A DNA stretch of 64,000 nucleotides from Raphanus sativus. Its lineage: Eukaryota; Streptophyta; Magnoliopsida; Brassicales; Brassicaceae. The DNA lies in NCBI RefSeq assembly GCF_000801105.2, contig NC_079517.1:16740001-16804000 (forward strand). Reading direction: 5' to 3'. The notes under the pieces were generated by a model. It was given only the letters and a program-made list of their open reading frames with translations. It was not told the DNA's origin and ran no database searches. Each line of letters opens with the position of its first letter. Within the stretch, counting starts at the first letter, position 1. This document shows positions 19,753 to 31,637 of the stretch, piece by piece. Position numbers and translations under genes: made by a program.

Positions 19753-21535
19753 CAACTTTTTTATTCTCTTTTCAATAAATAAAGGTAAAGGCTTTGCTTC
19801 TGAGTTTTGAATGAAGTTATCACCTCTTTTTTTTGAGTTTTTGTCCTCTGCTATGTTATAGTGTCTGGTTTGTATACAAGTTTCTGATATCTCCAATCGA
19901 TGATATTGATTTCTGTTTCTTGAGATACAGGCAACTTAATGTATAAATTTTGTTTTTAAGTAGAGTTTCTTGTTGGTAAAGTTAAGTCTTTTGATTTGAA
20001 TAGGATTTGAGACAAGTATATGGAGTGATGGAGATTGATTTCTAATATCAGAGAATGAGACTGAATATGGTGAAGGACTGATGAAAAAAAAAACAGAGTA
20101 CTCTGCTTTTGTAGCATTACGTTTGGGTGTTGTTTATTTATCATAACTGTGTTTACCCGCGGTTTCGTGGAGAGTAAACGAAGAAATCTCTATTATGTTT
20201 ACAATGAGTTTTTTTTTTCTTTTGGGAACTGGCTTGTTTGCAATACTATAACTATTGAATAATAACTAAAAATATTAAAAATTTAACTTTTAACTTCAAA
20301 TTGTTTGATATTAAAAAAAATCAACATATATATTTCAGATGTAAAATTTAAGATAGTTCAACAATATAAATCTGAGTTACTGAAAACATTTTTCTTACAT
20401 AAAGCAACATTATAATTAGTTTAGGTAACTGGTTGTAGAATTAAGTTATATTTTATTTTAATGTGAAAAATCATAAATATTTTGACTATCGGAGAGAGAA
20501 AAAAAAACATTTTTGTGTAGCTCTAAGATGATGGTCATACGCTTTTATAGCCCTGGCATCAGATTTTTGAATTGTTTTACTTATGTTTTTTTGTTTTTCT
20601 ATTATTTTCAATTTATTTTAAATTCATAAGTGTTCTTTTATGTGTATTTTCAAAATATATTTCAAAATAAATTTTATATATGATTAAATAAAAAGCATTT
20701 TATTTTTAGATATGAATAAGGTATTTAAATATAAAAATTTGCAAATAATTGATTATAAAATTAGTTTTCAGTTTAGCACTGAAAATTAATAAAATCTAAA
20801 AGCACTAACTATTAAAATTGTAACAATTTAATAGTATAGATGTACGAACGTGTAACTAAAATCCTTTAAATAATATTTTAATATTTAAAAAGTGTGATAT
20901 ATTTTTATATGATTTTTTAAATAAAAATTAACTCATTTAATTTTTATTTGATATTTACTGACTTACATAAATGTTTTTTGGGTAAACACAAACGCTTTTG
21001 GTAACATTCAATTCTAAATCAACTTCTTTTAAAATGCAGCCATAAAAATTCTAAGAAAAACAATTACTTCGATAACTTTAAATGTAGAAATAAGCAAAAC
21101 AATAATCACAGATATTTAGAAAGAAAATATATTTATTATTTCTTAATCTATGTGAAATATTCAAAACATCATATTTTGTGGAACGGAGGTAGTACTAAAC
21201 AGTCTTTGTAAGATGATGACAGAGTATCCACTTTTTTTTTTGGTCATAGAGTATCCACTTCTAAACTAATTTTGTTTTACTTTTATACGATTAATCACAC
21301 GTAGTCACTCTTCATGGTTAGAGAAACTATTGATCATTTATTCTTGTGCAGTTATTTATGCTGACGATATAAGAATAAGAGTAATACGAACAGAGAGTGA
21401 CATTTAAAGACCCGAGGAGGACGATAGACTGGCTCGAGGAACGTAGACGCTCTTGGCATTTATGAATTCGTATTTATGAAGTGTTAATCTAGTCAAGACT
21501 CTTCGTATACCTGCTCGTTTTCTTTTGAGATGCTT
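19753..21535. other. AT-rich gene-free stretch with a minus-strand Helitron-like 5' end
   Basis: No gene is seen. TTTAATAGTATAGA|T at about 20826-20840 is the reverse complement of a Helitron 5' end (TCTATACTATTAAA). Its 3' partner on the left is not clear. The rest is AT-rich. Confidence 0.35.
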
Positions 21536-21539
21536 ACAT

Positions 21540-21560
21540 TTTCTTATATATATCTATTGC
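21540..21560 (+). promoter_or_regulatory. TATA box and leader of the acidic-protein gene
   Basis: TTCTTATATATATCTATTGC suggests transcription starting near 21575. A 5' UTR intron is likely from about 21605 (CTCTGTAAGTGTG) to about 21915 (TTTCTTGCAG), leaving the ATG at 21946 in exon 2. Inferred from motifs. Confidence 0.5.
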
Positions 21561-21945
21561 AAGAAGAAACCTTTGTTCAGAAGCAGATACCTTTATCGAC
21601 TCTGTAAGTGTGTTATAACATCTTCGTCTTCATTGTTTTTCTTTAACACAGTAACACTTTAGGTTAATCATCAACTAGGAATTGATTCTCTGGTTTCTCT
21701 TCTTCACCCACCTTGCCTTTGATGAGAAAGGAGGCAATCAATGTTCAGTCTTGTTTCTTTTTAGATTATTGCTGTGAACATGCATCATAATCTCTGAAGG
21801 ATAATCTCCCTTAGCCACTGATGCTTCATATGTTCTTTTATATATTTGTTTCTGGTTCTATTACTGCTAAACCTTGATAGTAATAAATTGTATTCTCTTC
21901 CTTCTTTTTCTTGCAGTTTGAGTTAAAGAGATTCCTACTGTATCA

Positions 21946-22473
21946 ATGGTGGATTGGAGTGATTTTTATGACGACTACGATGAGAATTGGGATATTGATT
22001 ACTGCAGTGATGGCTACCCATACGAATGGGAATTTGATAATGATGATACTTACGGAGAGGAGACAAGTTACTTCTATGGATATGAAATGCATAGGGATCA
22101 TAGTTATTCTTTTGCACTGAACTCAAGTGATTGCTATGGATATAAAGTGGGTTCAGATCATAATGATACTTCTGAAGATGCTACAAGTGAAAGCTATGAA
22201 TCGGAAGAGGATTATGATGATGATGCGGAGGATGATATTGAGGAAGAGGATGATGATGATGATGATGAGGATTCATACGAAGAGTGGAATGATGATGATG
22301 ATGATGATAACACTGATACAGAGGATGATGAAGATTCATACGAAGAGTGGGATCATCATGATGATAATGGTTCCGAGGCCCATAGTGATTTCTCTGCATA
22401 TGAAGTTGATTGGGATCATGATGATAATTATTATTCAGGAGAAGACTTTAGCGATTACTGTGACTTTGACTAG
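21946..22473 (+). CDS. Highly acidic Asp/Glu/Tyr-rich protein, unknown function
   Basis: A single open frame of 175 residues from ATG 21946 to TAG 22471-22473. By hand count about 51 Asp and 25 Glu (43 percent) against only two Lys/Arg, plus many Tyr, Trp and Ser, so the protein is extremely acidic. A D/E tract at about 90-125 is followed by a repeated block EDSYEEWND / EDSYEEWDH. No signal peptide, membrane segment or known domain is visible. The frame is preceded by a plausible promoter and leader intron, which argues for a real gene. I do not recognise the family; histone- or RNA-binding acidic proteins have similar composition but composition is not proof. The GAT-rich repeats could also be an expanded microsatellite. 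Confidence 0.55.
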   Translation: MVDWSDFYDDYDENWDIDYCSDGYPYEWEFDNDDTYGEETSYFYGYEMHRDHSYSFALNSSDCYGYKVGSDHNDTSEDATSESYESEEDYDDDAEDDIEEEDDDDDDEDSYEEWNDDDDDDNTDTEDDEDSYEEWDHHDDNGSEAHSDFSAYEVDWDHDDNYYSGEDFSDYCDFD

Positions 22474-22777
22474 GGTTGCGTACTGAAGCCAAGGTAGAGA
22501 CAAGAAAGGTCGTTACATCAAGTCTCTAAAAAAGCGTTCAAGTTCTTTTATGTATTTTCACATCCTAGCATGTTGCTTTCTCTTAAATCACAATTTGCTT
22601 TTAAATAAGAAAAGTATTACTCTAAATTAAACTTTAAGATTTTATTTATTTCATTTAGTTTATATCTCTGATAAAAAAATCAACAGCATCCCTTAACTTT
22701 GAAATATATTTTAAAACCCAAAATCTTTAACAAAACCTCAAATAATATTTCATTTAAAATCTTAAATTGTTTTTATA

Positions 22778-23871
22778 AATTATATTAAGAAATTGTGTTT
22801 CAAAAGTGCTTAAAACTAAAAAAAATGCTTAAAACTAAAAATAATTATCTGCATACGGTCCTTCGGTTTCCCCGTTAAAACTTTTTGTTGGAAGGTACGG
22901 TGCCCATCTAAGCTAAAACACTTTTTATTGCAACTAGTATCGGAATGTATAACGGTAAAGAAAAATTTAAAAGCTAGAGGAATGAATGGGGACATAATTT
23001 GTGCACGGTATGGTGCACCGGAGGAGTCTATAAATCATGTGTTTTTTGAATGTCCACCAGCAAGACAGGTGTGAGCATTATCAAAATTCCCATCGAACCC
23101 CACCATATTCTCCACCCAATCTTTGTTCACAAATATGGATCATTTATTCTCGAGAGTAGTTCCACCGAAGGAAGATGATCATTTTGTCTGGTTTCTATGG
23201 TATATATGGAAAGCAAAAAATAATAAGGTGTTTAGTAATCTGGATATTGATCTGAGAGATACATTAAAATTAGCAGAGACAGAGGTGGTACTTTGGGCCG
23301 AAGCCCAAAATTCAACCTCACGGGGATTGGATCGTTCAAATCAACCACCGGAAACAATAGTTACAAATATGTCAGGCAGATAGTGCTATCTGGACGGATC
23401 ATGGAAAGCTGAGGATAATTTCTCGGATCAAGGATGGTATAGTATCCTTGAAGGCTTTGATGGTTTAATGGGGGCTAGAAATATTCGGGCGAGTCAATCG
23501 CCACTTCATTCGGAAATGGAAACGCTTATTTGGACGATGGAATGTATGAGGAATTTACGTCAGTTCTCTGTAACGTTTGCAACGGATTGTTCTCAATTGG
23601 TGAAGATGGTTTCAGATCCAGAAGAGTGGCCAGCTTTTATAAGTTATTTGGAACACATCGCATCTTTGAAGAGATGTTTTACTACTTCAGAGCTCGTTCA
23701 TATACCAAGGACGCAGAATGTAAAAGCGGATCGTCTAGCACGCAGTGCAAGAAAGCAATCGTCTTTTGTTGTCCACATGGATGCCGAGTTCCCGGTTTGG
23801 TTCACAGAGTCTAGATGAGTCTGTTTTATTGATGACAAAAAAAAAACTAAAAAGAATTATATTAAGAAATT
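22778..23871 (+). mobile_element. 5'-truncated LINE relic with 17-bp target duplication
   Basis: AATTATATTAAGAAATT occurs at 22778-22794 and 23855-23871. Between them is the end of a plant LINE: a zf-RVT region (ARYGAPEESINHVFFECPPA, with one zinc ligand changed), FVWFLWYIWKAKNNKVF, and an RNase H-like domain (LDGSWKAEDNFSDQGW, SEMETLIWTMECM, FATDCSQLVKM, ADRLARSARK), ending in an A-rich tail near 23837. Stops after ..PPARQV (23073) and at 23381 interrupt the frame. The reverse transcriptase core is missing. Confidence 0.85.
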
Positions 23872-24041
23872 TGCTTTATTATATGGCAATGTAAATATGT
23901 ACTTTGATACGATAGCTGTTAGCCTGGTTTATTTGAAAACGTATCTATTATTTTCTGTTTTCTGATAGGATTGTATCTACTGTCTGTCAAAAAATCTAGG
24001 CAGATATCCATAGCATTTATCATAATCCTAATAAAAACCAA

Positions 24042-25067
24042 TCAATACTATTAAAATTGAAGTATGACCAACTGATATTAGTTGTGTCCATTTAAAAAAA
24101 ACAAAAAATCTATATATAACTGCATTTATATGCGAATTTCACGATGTAACTGCATGTAAACGTGCGTTTAGTTTAGTTAAACTTGGTGTCTTTTTCATTT
24201 AAGGTTTTAATTTATCAGCTCAAAACAAATAATAAATCAATGATAATTTAGTTTAAACTTAATGAAAATATGACAAATAAGCAAAATTAGCTAAAATCAT
24301 GGAGAACCTGACAAGTAAGCAAAATCACTTCATAAATAAAATAAACAAAATTATTAATTATATTTATTAAGCATATGATAAATAAACAAAATTACCTAAA
24401 CCAATGGAAAATATGACAAATAAGCAAAATTACTTAAAATTTACTTAAAACATCAAAATAAGAATCAACCAGCAGATATCAAAAATAATTATAAATAAGA
24501 TGATATATTCTAAATAAGATGTTATAATATTGTGATTATCTTAAATCACATGTTTAATTAAAATTATAAAAAATAAGCAAACTATTAATTATAATTATTA
24601 AGCATATAATAAATAAATAAAATTACCTAAAACTATAGAAAACATGACAAATAAGCAAGATTACCTAAAATCATGGAATACATGACAACTAAGCAAATTT
24701 TCTTCTCAAATAATAGTATAGATGTTAAATTAAATAGTTGATTCAGTTTATGTATTATTATAAAATATATGATAAGTTTAATCAATTTTTCTTTTGGTTT
24801 AGGTTGGCGGGCTAATGACGAATTTTAAGATTTTATCGAGTTTTTAAATGATAAATCAATACTATTAAAACATGAACATGATCTATCGATATAGGTGTGG
24901 TCCAACTATTTTAATACAATTATTAAAACCTCTTATTAATCATTTAAAAGAAATATTATACAATAAAAAACATAAATATGACTAAAAACACAAATATAAA
25001 AACTAAATTTCTTAAAAATATAAATTAGAAAATATATCCGCCTTTTTAAGGGCGGGTCAAAATCTAG
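24042..25067 (+). mobile_element. Non-autonomous Helitron(s), possibly nested
   Basis: The left end is A|TCAATACTATTAAAATTG followed by AAGTATGACCAACTGAT. The right end is CCGCCTTTTTAAGGGCGG, then GTCAAAATCTAG|T. A second left end (A|TCAATACTATTAAAAC) at 24855 and a reverse-oriented one (AATAGTATAGA|T) at 24722 suggest nested insertions. Inside, AATAAGCAAAATTACCTAAA is repeated several times. No gene is carried. Confidence 0.7.
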
Positions 25068-25650
25068 TTTTAATTTAAAATCCAAATTAAACCCTAGATA
25101 GGCTGTTTTTTTTTTTAGAAAACCCTAGATAGGTTGTTTTGAGCTAGCTGCTCAAGATTGTTGTTCGGTTGTCTGATCGATAACTGGTGCGTGCTACCGT
25201 TTTCTAGGGTTTTTTCTTCTATTCTTGTTCTGCTTGTTTGATTGTAGAAGAAGCAATTTAAAAAAAACAATTGGGCGAATTTATGACAAGTAAATATGAT
25301 TTTAGACAAGGAGATGGAGACTGACTCTTATCTCCAGGACTGAGTGAATATTATAAGGAATTTTTTTTTAAGATGTCTATTGTCTTGTAATGACGGAGTC
25401 CGTTGGTTTTAATGTTTTAAGCTATGTTACTTGGTTGAAAAGTAATTAATTTTGTGTCTAAACAAAAGTGTGGTGAAGATCCTCCCTCCTCTTATTTGTT
25501 GAATTAGGCACTTAGAGTTCACTGCCTTGGTTTTGCTTTTGCTTTTTCTATTTCATAGGTTTTCATGTCACATCTTTGTTAAAATAAAAGTGAATCTGTC
25601 TTGGTGCAAACAGAGACAGCATTGGAAAAGTCGTGAACAGTCTCACTTCA
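25068..25650. other. 5' flank of the MATH gene at 25651
   Basis: No gene is seen. Parts of 25370-25640 (for example TTTTAAGCTATGTTACTTGG and TTTATTTCATAGGTTTTCAT) are similar to 33120-33360, upstream of the related gene at 33546, so the two genes share promoter ancestry. Confidence 0.5.
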
Positions 25651-26814
25651 ATGGCAAATCGAGTTGATCATAAGTTCGTCTGGGTGATAAAGAACTTTTC
25701 CTCTTTGCGTGAGAATCTTTATTCTACTCCAGTCCAGATCGGTGACTGCAAATGGTAAAAATAATACTTCTAACGTTCCATGGTTTTTGGTTTGGTCTGT
25801 GATCTACTCCTTTGTTTTTGGTTGGTGATTCGTTGTTTCTCATTTTCTACAGGTGTCTATCTGTATATCCCAAGGGAGCATTTAACACTGATCACTTATC
25901 TCTGTTTCTGGAAGTTGCTGATTGTGAATCATTACCTTCTGGATGGAGAAGATTTGTAAAATTTGGGCTAACTATAGTAAGACAAGTTTCAGAAGAACCC
26001 TCAGTACTCAAAGGTGATTCTTAAATCTTACCTCACTCTACTCATGGGTTCGTGTATTTTGTGCATCTTTTACTCATGCTTTACGTTTGTGTGTTTATGA
26101 TATGAATCATATATTTGTCTGTATGAGTTGTGTGAGTGCTTAGTTATGTAAGGCTTTTTACCAAGTTGCAAACACAGACGTGTTCATGCAGTACTATAAT
26201 TTACATGTTATGAAATCCCACAGAAGCACATCGCTGGTTTGATCAAAAGCATTACAACTGGGGTTTTCGAACTATGATTCCTTTAGCCAAAATCCACGAC
26301 AATAATGAAGGATACCTTGTAAACGACGAACTCATGGTAGTGGCCGAGATAGATGTTCTTCAAGTTGTTGGCACCTTAGAGAAATCTGAAGAGACAAATC
26401 CTCTGAGTAACGTAAAGGTAAGTGAGTTTTATTTGCTTCATTAATGACTTTGGTTTTAAAATGTATGCTGCAGTTTGCAAAGATGTTGTATTCTGTTTTT
26501 ATGTCTTTCTCATATCGTACTTCTGTCTATGTCTCTAATAGCGGGTAAAATATGTGAGCTCGGCACAAGACAGTGTAGTAGAGTTTCGTGCAAGGAACCA
26601 ACATCTCAAGACTGCATGCACAAATGTCTTGCTCAGCCTAACTCAGACGCTTTGCCAAACACCTCAGGAGCTTTCCATTGATGATATTGTGGAAGCAGAG
26701 AAAGCACTGGCTTACATGAAAGATTCTGGCTTGGAGGTGGATTGGTTGGAGAAGAAGCTTAAGGAAGTAAAGGAAAAGAAGAGCTGTCTGGTTGAAGTAA
26801 AAGGGAAAAAATAA
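25651..26814 (+). CDS. MATH domain protein, short-tail class
   Basis: Exons 25651-25754, 25853-26013, 26224-26417 and 26542-26814 give 243 residues. Exon 1 is [19 protein letters not shown] ... IGDCKW; exon 2 has [17 protein letters not shown] and [15 protein letters not shown]; exon 3 has [16 protein letters not shown] and [14 protein letters not shown]; the linker is only about 13 residues. Exon 4 starts [20 protein letters not shown] because the usual CAG|GTAGAA acceptor has become AATAG|CGGGTAAAA, which adds one Arg. The tail ends at [16 protein letters not shown], lacking the final coil and SFDDV end of the long class. Closest paralogues are at 33546 and 50371. Confidence 0.82.
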
Positions 26815-27639
26815 CAGGTTGAGTTACACGAGTTACAACTCGTAAACTGAAAAAAAAAAAACATTTTTCCATATGAATTGGTTTAAGCTTGTTTAATTCG
26901 ATTAAACATGCTTGAATTCAGTTTTTATTTTATTTTATTTGATTCGTCTCCTTTCAGTTTTTAAATATATAGTTAAGTTGCAGCAATATTGGTTTTGAAA
27001 GACAAACCATAAGTAAAAAACTGGATTATAGCTTTCTACCTAATTTTGCAATATGTCTCTTCTTTATTGAAACCAGAGGTTTACTCCGTGCTACGAGCAG
27101 AGCCTATTTTAGGTTTCAAATGTTAACTACTCCCATCAGATTACAATAAATCGTTTAAAGGTAATTTATACATCGATTAAAAAATTATAAATTTTAATTC
27201 AAATTTTCTCGCTTGCCTAAAAATAATAATAACTACAGTTAATTCAAGCAATAAAAAATCATACTGCATAATATAAATAATCAAAAACATCAATTTATAA
27301 TTAAGTTTTACGTAGAAACTTAAAAACATCACTTAAAAAAAAGTTTCTTAAAAGACCATTTAAAGTGACACTGAAGGAATATATAACTATTCTTTTTGAT
27401 GTTGTATTCTGATCTTATATGTTTGTGTGTGTACATGAGTGCTTTGTATTCGTGGTATGTATAACATAGACTTCATATTTTAGGTTAAAATTATTGAATT
27501 GTAATATTTATGTGATCATTTTTTTGCGATGTTTAAATTTTGTTGTTGTTCATGTGTTTAATCTAAGTGATATTATTACTTAATCATTTTTTCTGGAAAA
27601 ATAAAATAATGGCACAAAGAATAACATATATAAAAACAT
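26815..27639. other. Gene-free AT-rich stretch
   Basis: The 3' flank (26880-26990, with GGTTTAAGCTTGTTTGATTCG-like phrases) matches the 3' flanks at 34740 and 51590, supporting a common origin of the three short-tail genes. No coding signal is seen. Confidence 0.5.
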
Positions 27640-29680
27640 ATATAACTATACATATTGTTTAATGTAGTTTATCCAATTCTTACTATATATTTGTAAATAT
27701 ATGTTTAATGTAGTTTATCCAATTCTTATATTGTATATTTACTTATTATTTAGTTTTATATATTACATATGTATTAATTCTAATTTTCTTGCTTTTATAT
27801 CAAATGGTAATATTACGATTCATGTTTACTATATATATATTATATTTCTTATATTTTATATTTACTTATTATTTATTTTATTTTACATATTCATATAGAT
27901 GTTTAATGTACAGTAGAACTTCTATAAATTAATAATGTTGAGAATTTAAAATTTTATTAATTTATAGACATATTAATTTAAAAGTTTCCTTTTTAGATTT
28001 TTTCTATTTTTTATTTTTGTTTATAAAATAAGAAAATATTTGATTTTACCATTTATACATTATTTAAATTTTAGAAATCTAACTTTCTTATTGTTTTATT
28101 ATCTTATTTGATGTATATTTTTATATTTCATAGAATTGTTATGTGATTTTCGATATAATTTTACTAAATTTTGTCAAAATATTTTGACATACTAAGAAAA
28201 ATAGATATATTTTCATTGTAAATATAAAACCAATAATATAATGTTTAATTTGTATTTATATAAAAATATATATATGTTGATAGATTATCAATTTATGTTT
28301 TAAAAATATTATTATCTTATTATTTTATCGATGTGTATCATATTTTACACGAGCTTAAGTTGGGACCGGGGAAATTTATTAATTTATAGAGATTATTAAT
28401 TTTTCGAGTATTAATTTATAAAGATTCTACTGTAGTTTTTATATTTCTTATATTGTATATATACTTATTATTTATTTTTTATCTTATATTGGATATTTAT
28501 TTTGATATATATTTTCAAGATAGATGTTTAATTTATTTTTTCCAGTTTATATTGTATATTTACTTATTGTATATTTTTATTATTTTGTATATTTATTTTT
28601 TGTTCTAAATTTCTTGCTATGATATCAAAATGATAATATTACGATATATGTTTAATGTAATATTTTTATCTCTTATATAATATATTTACTTATTTTTATA
28701 TTGTATATTTACGATAAATATTTAATGTAATATTTCTATTTCTTATATTGTATATTTACTTATTATTTATTTTTCATATATTGTATATTTACTTATAAAA
28801 GTATTTAGAATTAATAAAAATGTAAAACTATACATTTTTAAGAGAGATGTTTAATGTAGTTTATCTATTTTTTTAATTATATTATATATTTACTTATTAT
28901 TTTATTTTTATTGTGAGTTTACCTTTTCTATTTTTGTTTTTATATCAAATGTTAATATTAAGATAGCTTTTTAGTGTAATATTTATATTTCTTATATTGT
29001 ATATTTTAATTTTTATTAATTTTTATTCTAATATTATGATAGATGTTTATATTTTGTTTTTTATATTCAATTTTTAATTATTATTTATTCTACTATACAG
29101 TTTTCATATTGTATATTTACTTATGGTTTCTTCTTATATTTTATATTAACTTTTTCTATTTTTTTTTCTTTTATATCAAATGATAATATTATGCTTGATT
29201 TTTAATAATGTTTGATTTAATATTTTTTCTATTTTTTTCTTTTATATTTACTTAATTTTTCTATTTTTTATAGATGTTTAATATAATATTTCAATTTTAT
29301 ATTGTATATTTACTTATTCCAATACTACGATACGACAGATGTTTAATATAATATTTTTATTTCTTACATTGTATATTTATTTATTATTTATTATAGTATT
29401 TAAAATTTTCGCTGCTGTGACGCTCCAAATTTTATATTTTTTTAATTCTAATATTATAATAGATTTTAATGTTATATTTGATTTATTATACATTTTAGAT
29501 AGATACTTAATTTTATTTTATTTCTTATATTGTATATTTATTTATTTCTATTTCTTATATTGTATATTTATATGTTTAATGTAATATTTATATTTCTTAT
29601 TTTGTATATTGACTTATTATTTAGTTTTACTTATATTGTATATTTATTTTTTATTTTTATTTTTGGTAATAATCCAACAT
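27640..29680. repeat. AT-rich degenerate repeat field
   Basis: The phrase ATGTTTAATGTARTATTT..TTTCTTATATTGTATATTTACTTATTATT recurs dozens of times over 2 kb, with spacing from about 50 to 110 bases. AT content is extreme. Apparent frames inside are hydrophobic low-complexity translations and not genes. Confidence 0.75.
27911..28432. mobile_element. Emigrant-type MITE (pogo/Lemi1-related)
   Basis: The left end CAGTAGAACTTCTATAAATT and the right end ..TATTAATTTATAAAGATTCTACTG are imperfect inverted repeats. They closely follow the Emigrant consensus CAGTAAAACCTCTATAAATT, and TA flanks both sides (GTA|CAG ... CTG|TAG). It is inserted in the AT-rich repeat field. At 522 bases it holds no gene. 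Confidence 0.8.
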
Positions 29681-30289
29681 GACATCTTTCAGAATAAATT
29701 TTTTTCGTTGATGTGTACTTTCTACGGAAATTTGATCACATATACATTGTAGGATTTAAATGAAGCATATGTACATAGCAAAGCAAAGGCTATGATATTT
29801 ATGAAATATTTGCTATATTGCCCTTGAATGGGGTTTTCTTTTTTTTTTTCTTTTTTTTTATAAATATGGTTTCCCCTTTAGTTCTTAATTGGTTTCAATT
29901 TCTGTAAAAACAATTGTACAATTTTATTGTTTATATAATAAAAACAAGTATTTTTTCTACACATAATATGTTTTAAAAATTTCAAAACAAACATATATTT
30001 TATAAATTTTATATAATATTTCATAATCGCAATTTTGAATCCATACTATTATTAATTACAGTATAGTCTGATAAATTTCTTTTTCTCTTCTTTTGTAATT
30101 TATATCTCCTTCTCTGCCTCCTGATTCTTCTTACTCACTACTTGATCAGTTACACTGTTTTGTTCTCCAACACTGTCGCCACTCATCATCTCTCTTTCTA
30201 AAAAATTTTTAGAGAATTTCACATATACAAAGTTTGTGGGAGTGTCGAGTATTCTATACTATAATATGTATAGTATAGTCACGAAATGG
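29681..30289. other. Intergenic stretch, no gene seen
   Basis: AT-rich; contains a CT-rich part (30070-30200). CTATACTATAATATGTATAGTATAG at about 30253-30277 is a local palindrome just before the telomere-like repeats. Confidence 0.4.
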
Positions 30290-30665
30290 ATAAAAGTTTG
30301 GGTTTAGGGTTTAGGGTTTAGGATTAGGGTTTGGGTTTAAGGTATATGGTTTGTGTATATGGTTTGAGTTTAGAGTTTGGGTTTATGGTATATGGTTTGG
30401 GTTTAGGGTTCAGAGTTTGAATTTATGGTTTTTATGGTTTAGAGTTTGGGTTTAGGGTATATGATTTGAGTTTAGGGTTTGGGTTTAGGGTTTAAGATTT
30501 GGGTTTAGGGTATATGGTTTGGGTTTAGGGTTTAGTGTTTGGGTATTTGGTTTGGGTTTAAGGTTTGGGTTTAGGGTATATGGTTTGGGTTTAGGGTTTA
30601 GTGTATATGGTTTGGGTTTCGGTTATGGGTTTAGGGTATATAGTTTAAGTTTAGGATATAGTGTA
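30290..30665 (+). repeat. Degenerate interstitial telomere-like repeat (TTTAGGG-related)
   Basis: GGGTTTAGGGTTTAGGGTTTAGG at 30301 is pure plant telomere motif. It then decays into mixtures of GGGTTTAGGGTATATGGTTT and GGTTTGGG over about 370 bases. All motifs run in one direction. Flanking palindromic TATAGTATAG sequences lie on both sides (30260 and 30770). Confidence 0.8.
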
Positions 30666-31253
30666 CTATCTATAAACTCTTTATCTTTTTCAGCCTTTTT
30701 ATTTTCTTCATTTTCATCATAATGATTGGTGTTATAAAATAATTGTTCTATACTATATATTGGACGAATATAGTATAGTATGATATCCAGCGTTGTATTA
30801 ATAATCTTTCACTCGCGGGGAAGGAGAGCGTTGTCTACTTTTGTATCAAATTGACACAACTTTTCATGTATGGCTATATTCTTCATATATGGTGCTACTA
30901 TGAATATTAAGCAAATTGACCCTACTTTCTATGGAGACTAAAAATGTCCATTTTATTAGTATAGATTTAAAATGTTCATTATTCCACTTTTGCACTAATT
31001 TTAATTATTTTCTTTGACGACAGCACTAATTTTAATTCACAATGTTGTTTTTCTAATTTATATATTTTCGTAACTTGTTATGTGATCCTAAATATCCTTT
31101 TAGAAGCTTGTTTACTTTATACATTGTGTGATTGGAATTTTTAATTAACATGCATATGATTATTTTTTAATTATATATGTGATTTTCGTAAAAACAAAAC
31201 AATGAACCATACTTTACTTATTTTTAATTTATAATATACATATACTATAATCT

Positions 31254-31276
31254 ATGGAATCGAGAATGCTTCGTTA

Positions 31277-31310
<34 letters not shown>

Positions 31311-31323
31311 AATCGAGAATGCT
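31254..31323 (+). mobile_element. Tiny retroposon: 7 bases plus A29, 17-bp target duplication
   Basis: ATGGAATCGAGAATGCT occurs at 31254-31270 and 31307-31323. Between them is only TCGTTAC followed by about 29 A. Copy B of the duplication (near 47135-47155) lacks it, giving the empty site. It is a nearly complete 5' truncation of a LINE-type insert. Confidence 0.75.
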
Positions 31324-31637
31324 CATACTCCAAGTAACACTGGGAGGGTAATGAAAGCGATTCCCATTCCTGTTGTATACGTAATCTTGACGATTAGCAT
31401 TCAGAGAGTGGCTTTGGAACTCAAAAGTCTTTAATTTCCATATACGCACATGCTCCAAAGTTTGTTTGACGAGTTAATTTTTAAATGTTATAAGAAATCA
31501 TTAATTGGTTATATATGGATACTGGAGAGTCGTGCAACTCCTATTGGTTACAAGGCCCGAGATTGCCGTATCTGAGTCCAAAAAAATTGTGTTAAGTCAC
31601 TCAGGTTCTAGGTTTGTCTGTATCTCCACCGAGATCA

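Noticed and set aside
22127..22486. Met-rich frame and a His-rich minus-strand frame
   Set aside because: Both are shadows of the Asp-rich codons of the acidic protein gene at 21946.
27701..29584. Open frames that look like membrane proteins
   Set aside because: They come from the AT-rich repeat field; the hydrophobicity follows from T-rich codons.
30290..30665. Chromosome end
   Set aside because: The telomere-like motifs are degenerate and have ordinary genes on both sides.
30519..30722. 67-codon open frame rich in Gly, Leu, Phe
   Set aside because: It is a translation of the degenerate telomere-like repeat and shows no gene signals.
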